NCBI RefSeq assembly: GCF_027594145.1
Contig: NZ_JAQFFK010000006.1
Coordinates: forward strand, 1 to 64,000
Direction of reading: 5' to 3'
Length of the DNA: 64,000 bases
Source of the DNA: Methanococcoides alaskense
Lineage (GTDB): Archaea > Halobacteriota > Methanosarcinia > Methanosarcinales > Methanosarcinaceae
Shown here: positions 56,575 through 64,000 of the stretch, piece by piece
How positions within the stretch are numbered: the first letter of the stretch is position 1
Layout of the letters: each line of letters begins with the position of its first letter
Translations under genes and position numbers: made by a program
The notes under the pieces: model-generated
Database searches by the model: none
What the model was told of the DNA's origin: nothing
What the model saw: the letters and a program-made list of their open reading frames with translations, nothing else

Positions 56575-57366
56575 ATGAGCGAAATTGGCAAATCTGTCAG
56601 GATGGAGCGTATATTCGACAGAAATACTGGTAATGCAATTATAATCCCAATGGACCACGGCGTAGGTGCAGGACCTATCAAGGGCCTTATAGACATGCCC
56701 GCAACTGTCAACAAGGTAGCAGAAGGCGGTGCAAATGCAGTACTTGGTCACATGGGACTTGCAAAGCATGGTCACAGAGGCTACGGCAGGGATGTAGGAC
56801 TTATTATTCACCTCTCCGCATCAACATCACTTGGACCTGACCCCAACCATAAGGTCTTGGTAACTACCATGGAAGAAGCTATCAAAGTTGGCGCAGATGC
56901 GGTTTCTGTACACATCAACGTTGGTGCTGAAGATGAAGCTGAAATGTTGAAGGACCTGGGTTTTGTCGCGAAGAAATGTGACGAATGGGGAATGCCCCTT
57001 CTTGCCATGATGTACCCCCGAGGTGCAAAAGTGCCTTCAGAGCATGATGTGGAGTATGTGAAGCACGCAGCAAGGATCGGTGCAGAACTTGGCGCGGATA
57101 TCGTCAAAACCAGCTATACAGGTGACCCTGATTCATTCAAGGAAGTCATCGACGGATGTCCAGTACCTGTTGTTATTGCAGGCGGACCTCAGATGGATAC
57201 TGAAAAAGAGATACTCCAGATGGTTACCGATGCACTAAGTGTAGGCTGCAAGGGTGTAGCAATGGGCAGGAATGTGTTCCAGGCAGATGACCCAACAAGA
57301 CTCGTCAATCTTCTCTCAAAGGTCATCCACGGCGGAATGAGCGCGGATGAAGCTTTGGAAGATTGA
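56575..57366 (+). CDS. 2-amino-3,7-dideoxy-D-threo-hept-6-ulosonate synthase
   Basis: A 263-residue class I aldolase-type barrel. [13 protein letters not shown] near the start, [21 protein letters not shown] and [10 protein letters not shown] (Schiff-base lysine in KTSY) match the archaeal AroA' (ADH synthase), which condenses aspartate semialdehyde with 6-deoxy-5-ketofructose phosphate on the way to dehydroquinate. Its substrate source Asd is also in this window at 28429-29421. The ATG at 56575 matches family length; an upstream TTG at 56521 is unlikely. Little leader seems present. Confidence 0.93.
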   Translation: MSEIGKSVRMERIFDRNTGNAIIIPMDHGVGAGPIKGLIDMPATVNKVAEGGANAVLGHMGLAKHGHRGYGRDVGLIIHLSASTSLGPDPNHKVLVTTMEEAIKVGADAVSVHINVGAEDEAEMLKDLGFVAKKCDEWGMPLLAMMYPRGAKVPSEHDVEYVKHAARIGAELGADIVKTSYTGDPDSFKEVIDGCPVPVVIAGGPQMDTEKEILQMVTDALSVGCKGVAMGRNVFQADDPTRLVNLLSKVIHGGMSADEALED

Positions 57367-57389
57367 TTAAAGTTAATTGAAATATAAAG

Positions 57390-57419
57390 GCCGGGCAAAC
57401 CGGCACAATTTTTATTTTT
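57390..57419 (+). terminator. Terminator after ADH synthase
   Basis: GCCGG (57390-57394) pairs with CCGGC (57400-57404); a T-rich tract follows. Confidence 0.75.
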
Positions 57420-57585
57420 GCATAACTTATTACATCGAAGTTACGGCTATTTTTAAGGAACCCTCATGCACAACCCTAACCAAAGCTCCTGAGATGCGAT
57501 CATAGAAGAACAGGAAAACAATGGTAGATATAGAGGAAATTAAGATCAGAGTAGATACAAAGTATTTAGAATGAAAAGAAGTGAA

Positions 57586-57694
57586 GCAAGACCGCGATGG
57601 AATTATCAAAAAAATCAGTTTGTGGTGGTGGTGGTACGATATGATTTTTATCGGCCTTGCTTATTCTATACAATGTAACAACCTGTATATAAAG
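57586..57694 (+). repeat. Duplicated 110-bp element, copy A
   Basis: About 97% identical to 57943-58052. It contains four tandem GGT (GTGGTGGTGGTGGTACG) and ends with TGTATATAAAG, a good TATA box. The DNA around also shows weaker similarity, so about 240 bases were duplicated. A 68-codon frame here (with four Trp in a row) is broken in copy B by one base, arguing against coding. Confidence 0.85.
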
Positions 57695-57942
57695 ATTGTT
57701 GACTGCATAATCATCATAATGATGAAGATATGTGAACAAAAATATCAGACCATGTGGCATTTCCAACCCCCATATAGCCCGTTGTAACATTCTTGCATCG
57801 AGATTTCAGGCTTTCTCTAAAGCTTTCAAACTAGGGATTCTGATATACAATGACAAAAGAACAAGGAACCAATGTTAGTAGATAGGAGGCAGTAAAATCA
57901 GAGTATACAGAGCATTCAACATTTGAAAGGAAAAGAATTATA

Positions 57943-58052
57943 GCAAGACCGTGATGGAATGATCAAAAAAAATCAGTTTGTGGTGGTGGTGGTACGATAT
58001 GATTTTTATCGGCCTTGCTTATTCTATACAATGTAACAACATATATATAAAG
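57943..58052 (+). repeat. Duplicated 110-bp element, copy B
   Basis: Partner of copy A with three changes and one extra A in the A-run. It ends ATATATATAAAG. It lies about 155 bases before glyS and could influence its transcription. Otherwise the 57420-58209 region has no gene. Confidence 0.85.
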
Positions 58053-58209
58053 CTTTTTGTTATGATAATCATCATAATGGCAGGCTTTGTGAGAAATACA
58101 AATATTACACAAAAGATATCACGATAAGATTAAATGTAATGTAAATATCGAATGTATCATATTTAGCTTCCACCCATCAAAATAATCACTAACATTAAGA
58201 GGATCTATC

Positions 58210-59955
58210 ATGGACAAGTATGAACAGGTAATTGAACTGGCAAAAAGAAGAGGCTTTTTATGGAATTCATTTGAACTCTACGGCGGAGCTGCCGGATTCT
58301 ATGATTATGGACCCCTTGGATGCACTTTAAAGAGAAGGATAGAGCAGATCTGGCGTGAACTCTATGTGATACACGAAGGGTTCATGGAGATCGAAACCCC
58401 AACTGTAGGAATAGAGGACGTCTTTGTTGCATCCGGCCACGTAGGAGGCTTTTCAGACCCGCTCTGCGAATGCCAAGAATGTGAGGAAGCTTTCAGAGCA
58501 GATCATCTTGTCGATAAGATAGTAGAGGTCGCAGATGCATTGAGCAATGAAGAACTTGACAGGCTCATAGAGGAGAATGATATCGGCTGTCCTGAATGCG
58601 GAGGCAAGCTTGGAAAAGCATATGAGTTCAACCTTATGTTCAAAACGAATATCGGCCCCGGGACTGGAAGACAAGGTTACATGCGTCCAGAAACCGCACA
58701 GGGAATGTTCATTAACTTTCAGAGGCTTTCCAGATATTACCGTGACAAGTTACCCTTTGGTGCGACCCAGATAGGAAAATCCTATCGTAATGAGATATCC
58801 CCCAGGCAGGGAGTTATCAGGCTGAGGGAATTCACACAGGCAGAGGCTGAGATATTCACCCATCCAAAAGAGAAAGGGCACCCCAACTTCGAAAGATTTG
58901 CAGAGGTCACCCTGAACCTATACTCAGATGAAGCACAGGAGAAGGGTGCCATCGAGCAGATGACGGTAAAGGAAGCTGTTGAGAATAACATAATTGCACA
59001 TGAGTTCCTCGCATACCATATCGCACTCACGGACCATTTCCTCCAGCGCGTGGGCATAGCTGCTGACAAGCTAAGGTTCAGGCAGCACCAGAAGGACGAA
59101 ATGGCACACTATGCTATTGACTGCTGGGATGCCGAGATACTTACCGACAGGTTCGGCTGGATAGAGGTGGTCGGTATTGCGGACAGGACAGACTTCGACC
59201 TGAAAGCACATGCAAAGACAAGCGGTACCGAACTTGAGATACACATTGAATATCATGAGCCGAAAATGGTCGAACAATTCGTTGTGAAACCTGATATGGG
59301 TAAGCTCGGGCCATTGTTCAAAGGAAAGGCAAAGGCTGTTGCTGATGCACTCAAAGAATTGAGTGAAGATGAACTTAGCAAGGACGAGATCAAAGTAATT
59401 GTTAATGGAGAAGAGTTCACAGTACCTTCCGATATAATCAGCTATGCACAAGAGACCGTAAAGGTCAGCGGTGAAAAGATAGTACCTCATGTCATCGAGC
59501 CTTCATACGGTATCGACAGGATACTTTACTGCACAATGGAACACGCATTCGATGAAGAAAAGGTCGAAGCTGAAGGAGACGAGGAGGAAGAGGAAAGGAT
59601 GGTCCTCAGGTTCAGGAATGAAGTTGCACCTGTACAGGTTGCCATCCTCCCCCTCCTTACAAGGGATGAGCTTATCGAGCCTGCAAAGGCGATAGCACAG
59701 AAACTTCGTGAAAGAGGCTTACTTGTTGCCTACGATGATTCAAGAGCAATCGGTCGCCGCTACCGCAGGAACGATGAGATTGGAACTCCATATTCCATCA
59801 CCATCGATTACGATACCCTTGAAGACAATTCCGTTACCATAAGGGACCGTGATACAATGAAACAGGTCAGAGCATCTGTCGAGGGTATCGAGGACTCGAT
59901 CTACGACCTTGTCTATGGAAAACTGAGCCTTGAAAATGCGGGCGTGAGCATCTAA
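58210..59955 (+). CDS. glyS: Glycyl-tRNA synthetase
   Basis: A 581-residue class II synthetase of the archaeal/eukaryotic alpha2 type. GGAAGFYDYGPLGC is the N-terminal signature, MRPETAQGMFINF and RNEISPRQGVIRLREFTQAEAE are motif 2 region, a zinc-like CECQEC/CPECGG pair lies near residues 92-138, and the C-terminal anticodon domain begins around VAPVQVAILPL. It charges tRNA-Gly. Weak GAGGATCT ribosome site before the ATG. Confidence 0.97.
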   Translation: MDKYEQVIELAKRRGFLWNSFELYGGAAGFYDYGPLGCTLKRRIEQIWRELYVIHEGFMEIETPTVGIEDVFVASGHVGGFSDPLCECQECEEAFRADHLVDKIVEVADALSNEELDRLIEENDIGCPECGGKLGKAYEFNLMFKTNIGPGTGRQGYMRPETAQGMFINFQRLSRYYRDKLPFGATQIGKSYRNEISPRQGVIRLREFTQAEAEIFTHPKEKGHPNFERFAEVTLNLYSDEAQEKGAIEQMTVKEAVENNIIAHEFLAYHIALTDHFLQRVGIAADKLRFRQHQKDEMAHYAIDCWDAEILTDRFGWIEVVGIADRTDFDLKAHAKTSGTELEIHIEYHEPKMVEQFVVKPDMGKLGPLFKGKAKAVADALKELSEDELSKDEIKVIVNGEEFTVPSDIISYAQETVKVSGEKIVPHVIEPSYGIDRILYCTMEHAFDEEKVEAEGDEEEEERMVLRFRNEVAPVQVAILPLLTRDELIEPAKAIAQKLRERGLLVAYDDSRAIGRRYRRNDEIGTPYSITIDYDTLEDNSVTIRDRDTMKQVRASVEGIEDSIYDLVYGKLSLENAGVSI

Positions 59956-60034
59956 TACTTTCACCCCGCTTGCCTCATATTTAAAAGGGTTAAGACTAGT
60001 ATTGCCTCAAGCAAATTTAGAACCTATAGTAAAT

Positions 60035-62311
60035 ATGAGCGAACACATTAAGCATCCAATGGTCAAACCTGATACAGTCGAGCAACGATTGTACCAGCTC
60101 GACCTTGCCGGAAAGGCACTATCATCATCAACACTGGTAGTGCTGCCAACAGGTCTTGGAAAAACTATAGTCGCCCTTCTTGTCATAGCTTCACGCCTGC
60201 AAAAGACAGGCGGAAAAGCACTCATTCTATCCCCCACAAAACCCCTTGTAGAACAGCATGCCACTTTTTTGAGATCCACACTGAACATCCCGGAAGATGA
60301 GATATTGACCTTCACAGGTGCAGTAGCGCCTGAAAAAAGGGAAGAGCTCTGGAAGAAGGGAAAAGTGATCATCTCCACCCCGCAGGTCATTGAGAACGAC
60401 ATCCTTACCAAACGCATAAGCCTGGAGGATGTCTCCCACATTACATTTGATGAAGCACATCGAGCTGTTGGCAATTATGCTTATACATACATAGCCGAAA
60501 GATACTTCGAGGATGCAAAAAACCCACACTGCCTTGCGATAACTGCAAGTCCGGGAGGTACTGATGAGAAGATAAGTGAGGTATGCACGAACCTCTACAT
60601 CAGATCGGTTGCGATAAAAACAGAAACAGACCCTGACGTAACACCCTATATCCATAAAAAAGAGGTCGAATGGAACCATGTAATACTGCCTTCTGAGATG
60701 AAGGAGCTGAAAACCCTTCTGGAAAAGGTCCTCGAGGACAGATTCCAAAAACTAACAGAACTTGGATATTCCATCCCATACGGCAAGAAAGCTTCAAAGA
60801 TGGACCTGCTAGGGCTTCAGAAAAAGTTACAGGGACAGATCAGAGAAATGGCCGAACCTGCAGTCTACAGCGCCCTATCGATCCTTGCAGAAGTAATGAA
60901 GGTAAGTCATGCTGTGGAGATAGTAGAAACACAGGGCATCGAAGCACTTAAAAAATATACAGCCCGACTTGAGAACGAGGCCACTTCCAGAACAGGAAGT
61001 AAGGCTTCAAAAAGGCTTTCTGATGACCTTTATATGAGACAGTTGTACAAAAGGCTCGAGGAATGTACCACAGAACATCCGAAACTTGCCGTTGTAAAAG
61101 ATATTGTATCAAAGGAACTAAATGGCAAACCCGACTCCCGTGTGATCGTCTTTACGAACTATCGCGATACCTCTGAAATGGTGACGAACGCCCTCTCAGA
61201 AATAGAAGATATAAGGCCTGTCAAATTTGTGGGACAAAGTTCCAAGTTCAAGGACAAGGGGCTTACCCAAAAACAACAGGTTGAGATCATAGAGAAGTTC
61301 AAGGCCGGAGAATATAATGTCCTTGTGGCAACATCCGTTGCAGAAGAAGGACTTGATATCCCAGCTACCGATCTGGTGCTGTTCTATGAACCGGTCCCTT
61401 CCGAGATAAGAAGCATACAGAGAAAAGGCAGGACAGGAAGGAAACACGAAGGGCGTGTAGTAGTACTTGTTACAAAAGGAACCCGGGACGAAACATATTA
61501 CTGGAGCTGTGCGCATAAAGAAAAGCGTATGCAAAGCAATATGCAGCACTGGCAAGAGAATATGTCAGAGTTGAATGGGGCAAACACTGAAAATGACAAG
61601 ACCGACATTGCAAGCGAGTTCAGGGATGAGAAGGAACAACAGACCGGGCTTTCAGACTTCTCTGGCGAAGAAGTGACGGTGGTCCTCGACCAGAGAGAGA
61701 TCAGAAGCACCGTTGCACGCAGTCTTGAGAAACTTGGGCTTAACATCGTTGTAAAAACACTTGAGGTAGGAGATTATATTGTAAGCGACCGGGTGGCGAT
61801 CGAGCGCAAGAGTGCCGAAGACCTTGTCAATTCCCTGCTTGACCGCAATATATTCAGGCAGATATCCGACCTTGCAGGAGCTTATGAAAAGCCCATACTT
61901 ATCATCGAAGGAGAAGGTTTGTTCACCACAAGGATGATCAACCCCAAAGCTATCCACGGAACACTTGCTTCATTAGCACTGGACTTTGGAGTGTCCATAC
62001 TTCACACAAGGGATGCAGAAGACACAGCATCCCTGATTGGTATACTGGCAAAGAGAGAACAGGTCGATGAAAAACGCAGTACCAGCATACACGGAAAAAA
62101 ATCTTCAATGCTGTTATCACAACAACAGGAATACATAGTATCATCCATCAGTGACATCGGACCGAATGCTGCAAAGAATCTCCTTGAACACTTCGGAACC
62201 GTGGAAGGAGTTATGAAAGCAGAGCTTGAGGAGTTGAAGGAAGTGAAGAACATTGGACAGAAGACCGCAGGAAAGATGCGGGAAATACTTAGTAGCAAAT
62301 ATAAAAATTGA
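60035..62311 (+). CDS. hef: Hef helicase/nuclease
   Basis: A 758-residue archaeal Hef, homologous to FANCM/Mph1 fused with XPF. The SF2 helicase part has LPTGLGKTI, TFDEAHRAVGN, ITASPGGTD and a C-terminal VATSVAEEGLDIP with QRKGRTGR. The XPF-like nuclease has LDQREIRST, LEVGDYIVSDRVAIERKSAEDLV (ERK-x3-D active site), followed by two helix-hairpin-helix motifs (SDIGPNAAKNLLEHFG; KNIGQKTAGK). It handles stalled forks. ATG 60035 gives the start MSEHIKHPMVKPDTVE like the family; an upstream TTG (60002) is less likely. Confidence 0.96.
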   Translation: MSEHIKHPMVKPDTVEQRLYQLDLAGKALSSSTLVVLPTGLGKTIVALLVIASRLQKTGGKALILSPTKPLVEQHATFLRSTLNIPEDEILTFTGAVAPEKREELWKKGKVIISTPQVIENDILTKRISLEDVSHITFDEAHRAVGNYAYTYIAERYFEDAKNPHCLAITASPGGTDEKISEVCTNLYIRSVAIKTETDPDVTPYIHKKEVEWNHVILPSEMKELKTLLEKVLEDRFQKLTELGYSIPYGKKASKMDLLGLQKKLQGQIREMAEPAVYSALSILAEVMKVSHAVEIVETQGIEALKKYTARLENEATSRTGSKASKRLSDDLYMRQLYKRLEECTTEHPKLAVVKDIVSKELNGKPDSRVIVFTNYRDTSEMVTNALSEIEDIRPVKFVGQSSKFKDKGLTQKQQVEIIEKFKAGEYNVLVATSVAEEGLDIPATDLVLFYEPVPSEIRSIQRKGRTGRKHEGRVVVLVTKGTRDETYYWSCAHKEKRMQSNMQHWQENMSELNGANTENDKTDIASEFRDEKEQQTGLSDFSGEEVTVVLDQREIRSTVARSLEKLGLNIVVKTLEVGDYIVSDRVAIERKSAEDLVNSLLDRNIFRQISDLAGAYEKPILIIEGEGLFTTRMINPKAIHGTLASLALDFGVSILHTRDAEDTASLIGILAKREQVDEKRSTSIHGKKSSMLLSQQQEYIVSSISDIGPNAAKNLLEHFGTVEGVMKAELEELKEVKNIGQKTAGKMREILSSKYKN

Positions 62312-62379
62312 AAAAGAAAGAGCAACTGGAAATACCGGTTTTCTACTATCAATTTATGAGAATTCTGTTTTTAAGAAGC

Positions 62380-62859
62380 TTATTTCAGTCTTTCAAGGAT
62401 GTCAAGACATCTATCCATAATATCGAGATATTCCTCCATCCTGCGAGGATCGGTCTCGACCTGAAGCAGACCGGCAATGTGCCCAATTTTCAATTTCAGG
62501 CTTTCTGCAACAGAATTCAGACCTTCGATAGGAACTGCTGCCGAAATTTGCCCTGGCATATCATCATGAGAAAGTTCTTCAGAACGAACCAGCGGTTGTT
62601 GTACAGGAGCTTCGGGGGAGCTGGCAATGCCACCTGCCTGAGGAACTTCTTCAATTTCATTTCTTGCCAATGCAACCTGTTGTCCTGCATTTTGCTGTTG
62701 ACCGGAATTCGCATTGCTGTCCTGACATATTGGGCAAAGTACTTCTCCCTGGTACCTGAACATTGGAGCACCACATGTAGTACAATGCTGTGCAAGCATA
62801 GTACCGCCCATTTCCAGCAATCTTGATATCTGTTTTATTTTATCGTCACTATCGCTCAT
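62380..62859 (-). CDS. Sjogren/scleroderma autoantigen 1-like zinc-ribbon protein
   Basis: A 159-residue protein. Residues about 10-50 (ISRLLEMGGTMLAQHCTTCG, CPICQ) match the PF06677-type zinc ribbon that precedes in many archaea; a Gln/Pro-rich linker follows, then a C-terminal helical pair. The role is unknown. GGTGAAC stands six bases ahead of the ATG; an upstream ATG six codons earlier overlaps it. Confidence 0.85.
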   Translation of the reverse strand: MSDSDDKIKQISRLLEMGGTMLAQHCTTCGAPMFRYQGEVLCPICQDSNANSGQQQNAGQQVALARNEIEEVPQAGGIASSPEAPVQQPLVRSEELSHDDMPGQISAAVPIEGLNSVAESLKLKIGHIAGLLQVETDPRRMEEYLDIMDRCLDILERLK

Positions 62860-62972
62860 TTGTTCACCTTTGATCACTGCATGAATGAAAGTCTTTTTAT
62901 AGGATATAATAGTTAGGGGTAATACAACATAAATTCTTATTTTATCATTAAACCATTATTAAGGTGATCCAA

Positions 62973-63248
62973 ATGTTAGGTGCCAGCGAACCTGAAGACG
63001 TCATTAAACAATGCAAACAGGTGTTAGAACATATAGCGAACGACAATTCCGTACCAAGGAATATCAGACGTTCCGCAAACGACATCCTTGCAACTTTGAA
63101 AAACGAAGCAGAACCCCTTTTCCTGAGAACGTCATCCAGTATTTCTATATTGGAAGATATCAGCAACGACCCAAACATTCCATTACATACAAGGACACTT
63201 ATATGGAATGTCGCAAGTCAGCTCGAGACCATCCCTGTTGACGAGTGA
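62973..63248 (+). CDS. UPF0147 family protein
   Basis: A 91-residue helical protein. [28 protein letters not shown] and [25 protein letters not shown] are the conserved UPF0147 repeats. Function unknown, widespread in archaea. AAGGTGATCC immediately upstream supports ATG 62973 over GTG 62964. Confidence 0.9.
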   Translation: MLGASEPEDVIKQCKQVLEHIANDNSVPRNIRRSANDILATLKNEAEPLFLRTSSSISILEDISNDPNIPLHTRTLIWNVASQLETIPVDE

Positions 63249-63273
63249 TCGTTTACGATACAACAAAGAACAT

Positions 63274-63310
63274 TCTGATCTGACGATCAGATCTTTTCTT
63301 ATCTTTTTAT
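63274..63310 (+). terminator. Terminator after UPF0147 gene
   Basis: TCTGATC (63274-63280) pairs with GATCAGA (63285-63291), followed by a T-rich tract. Confidence 0.75.
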
Positions 63311-63466
63311 TTGCAGATATTCAATACACTGCATATTTTTGATCGATAACACCCATTCAATGACCTTACAGGCTGTTCATCGAACGTAACTATAAAATGT
63401 GTTGATACATCTTTATACTTGAGCTAACGATTACGAGTACACTATTAAAAATAACGAGATTTTACC

Positions 63467-64000
63467 ATGAAATTCGATCCTGAATCCATAAAGAAAGCTG
63501 CTAAGGAAGACTTTGACTCTGCATGGACAAGTGGCAAAGACCTTATAAAAAAAGCAGGCCTGAACCAGCAGTACCCTCATACATCATTCAACTTCGGAAA
63601 AGCACATCCCGTCTATGATACGATAGCAAAGCTCAGAGAAGCTTATCTTCGCATGGGCTTCGATGAGATGATGAATCCGCTTATCGTTGATGAGAAAGAG
63701 GTTCACAAACAATTCGGACATGAAGCATTGGCAGTCCTTGACCGCTGTTACTACCTTGCCGGACTACCAAGACCAAATGTTGGTATCTCCGACCAACGCA
63801 TTGCAAAAATAAAAGAAATGCTTGGCGGTATCGATGATGAAGGTGTCGAGACAATAAGGAAAGTGCTGCATTCTTACAAGAAAGGCGAGGTAGAAGGAGA
63901 TGACCTTGTCCCCGAGATAGCAATTAAGCTGAACGTGTCCGATGCGCTTGTGGTCGAGATGATAGACCAGGTGTTCCCGGAATTCAAGGAACTTACCCCA
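63467..64000 (+). CDS. sepS: O-phosphoseryl-tRNA(Cys) synthetase, 5' part
   Basis: The first 178 codons lie within the window; the frame runs off the right edge. MKFDPESIKKAAKEDFD, KAHPVYDTIAKLREAYLRMGFDEMMNPLIVDE, and VLDRCYYLAGLPRPNVGIS are characteristic of SepRS. It charges tRNA-Cys with phosphoserine for conversion by SepCysS, the methanogen route to cysteine. Strong indicator of a methanogen or close relative. Confidence 0.95.
   Translation, partial: MKFDPESIKKAAKEDFDSAWTSGKDLIKKAGLNQQYPHTSFNFGKAHPVYDTIAKLREAYLRMGFDEMMNPLIVDEKEVHKQFGHEALAVLDRCYYLAGLPRPNVGISDQRIAKIKEMLGGIDDEGVETIRKVLHSYKKGEVEGDDLVPEIAIKLNVSDALVVEMIDQVFPEFKELTP

Noticed and set aside
57581-57787. 68-codon frame with four consecutive Trp
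   Set aside because: The duplicated copy has a one-base insertion and a stop that break it, so coding is not conserved between the copies.

Overview
This window looks like a chromosomal segment of a methylotrophic methanogen of the Methanosarcinaceae, most likely Methanococcoides or a close relative. The case rests on an O-phosphoseryl-tRNA synthetase start at the right edge, a methanogenesis marker 11 protein, archaeal information-processing genes (TFE, aCPSF1, proteasome beta, NMD3, Hef, archaeal GlyRS), ADH synthase, a geranylgeranyl reductase, AT-rich intergenic DNA with archaeal TATA boxes and GGTGAT-type ribosome sites. Genus assignment is inference.

Layout. 0-3 kb: indolepyruvate:ferredoxin oxidoreductase (iorA partial, iorB) with an aryl-acid CoA ligase. 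3-7.6 kb: zinc-ribbon protein, DUF1614 membrane protein, KaiC-like ATPase, dihydroorotase, acetate transporter. 7.8-12 kb: a complete pstSCAB-phoU phosphate operon. 12.8-19.2 kb: accessory region with a broken cas1 fragment, a GC-rich 1211-residue protein of foreign look, an intact 1000-bp IS5-like element with 8-bp target duplication, a peptidase fragment and an IS remnant. 19.2-26.7 kb: an IorA-like protein overlapping marker protein 11, a small island flanked by 27-bp repeats of the radC 3' end and carrying a TIR-domain protein, radC, a MobB-MoaE fusion, and a sodium symporter with a 39-residue partner. 27-31 kb: two IS605-type tnpB elements around asd, the second with one internal stop. 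31-40.6 kb: ordinary core genes. 40.9-50 kb: second accessory region with a decayed tRNA-Leu, a 21-bp hairpin repeated 5 kb away, a two-gene wHTH/PLD-like pair, an acetolactate-synthase-like gene preceded by a Val/Leu leader peptide and hairpin, and a group II intron inside a broken gene. 50-64 kb: betaine-type binding protein, TPR proteins, a sensor kinase with an in-frame UAG, dUTPase, ADH synthase, a duplicated 110-bp element, glyS, hef and sepS.

The points most worth a second look are the attenuator-like leader before the acetolactate synthase gene, the UAG codon in the histidine kinase (possible pyrrolysine), the large foreign toxin-like protein, the TIR island at the radC 3' end, and the recurring remnants that resemble the C-terminal part of Cas1. 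No CRISPR array was seen.
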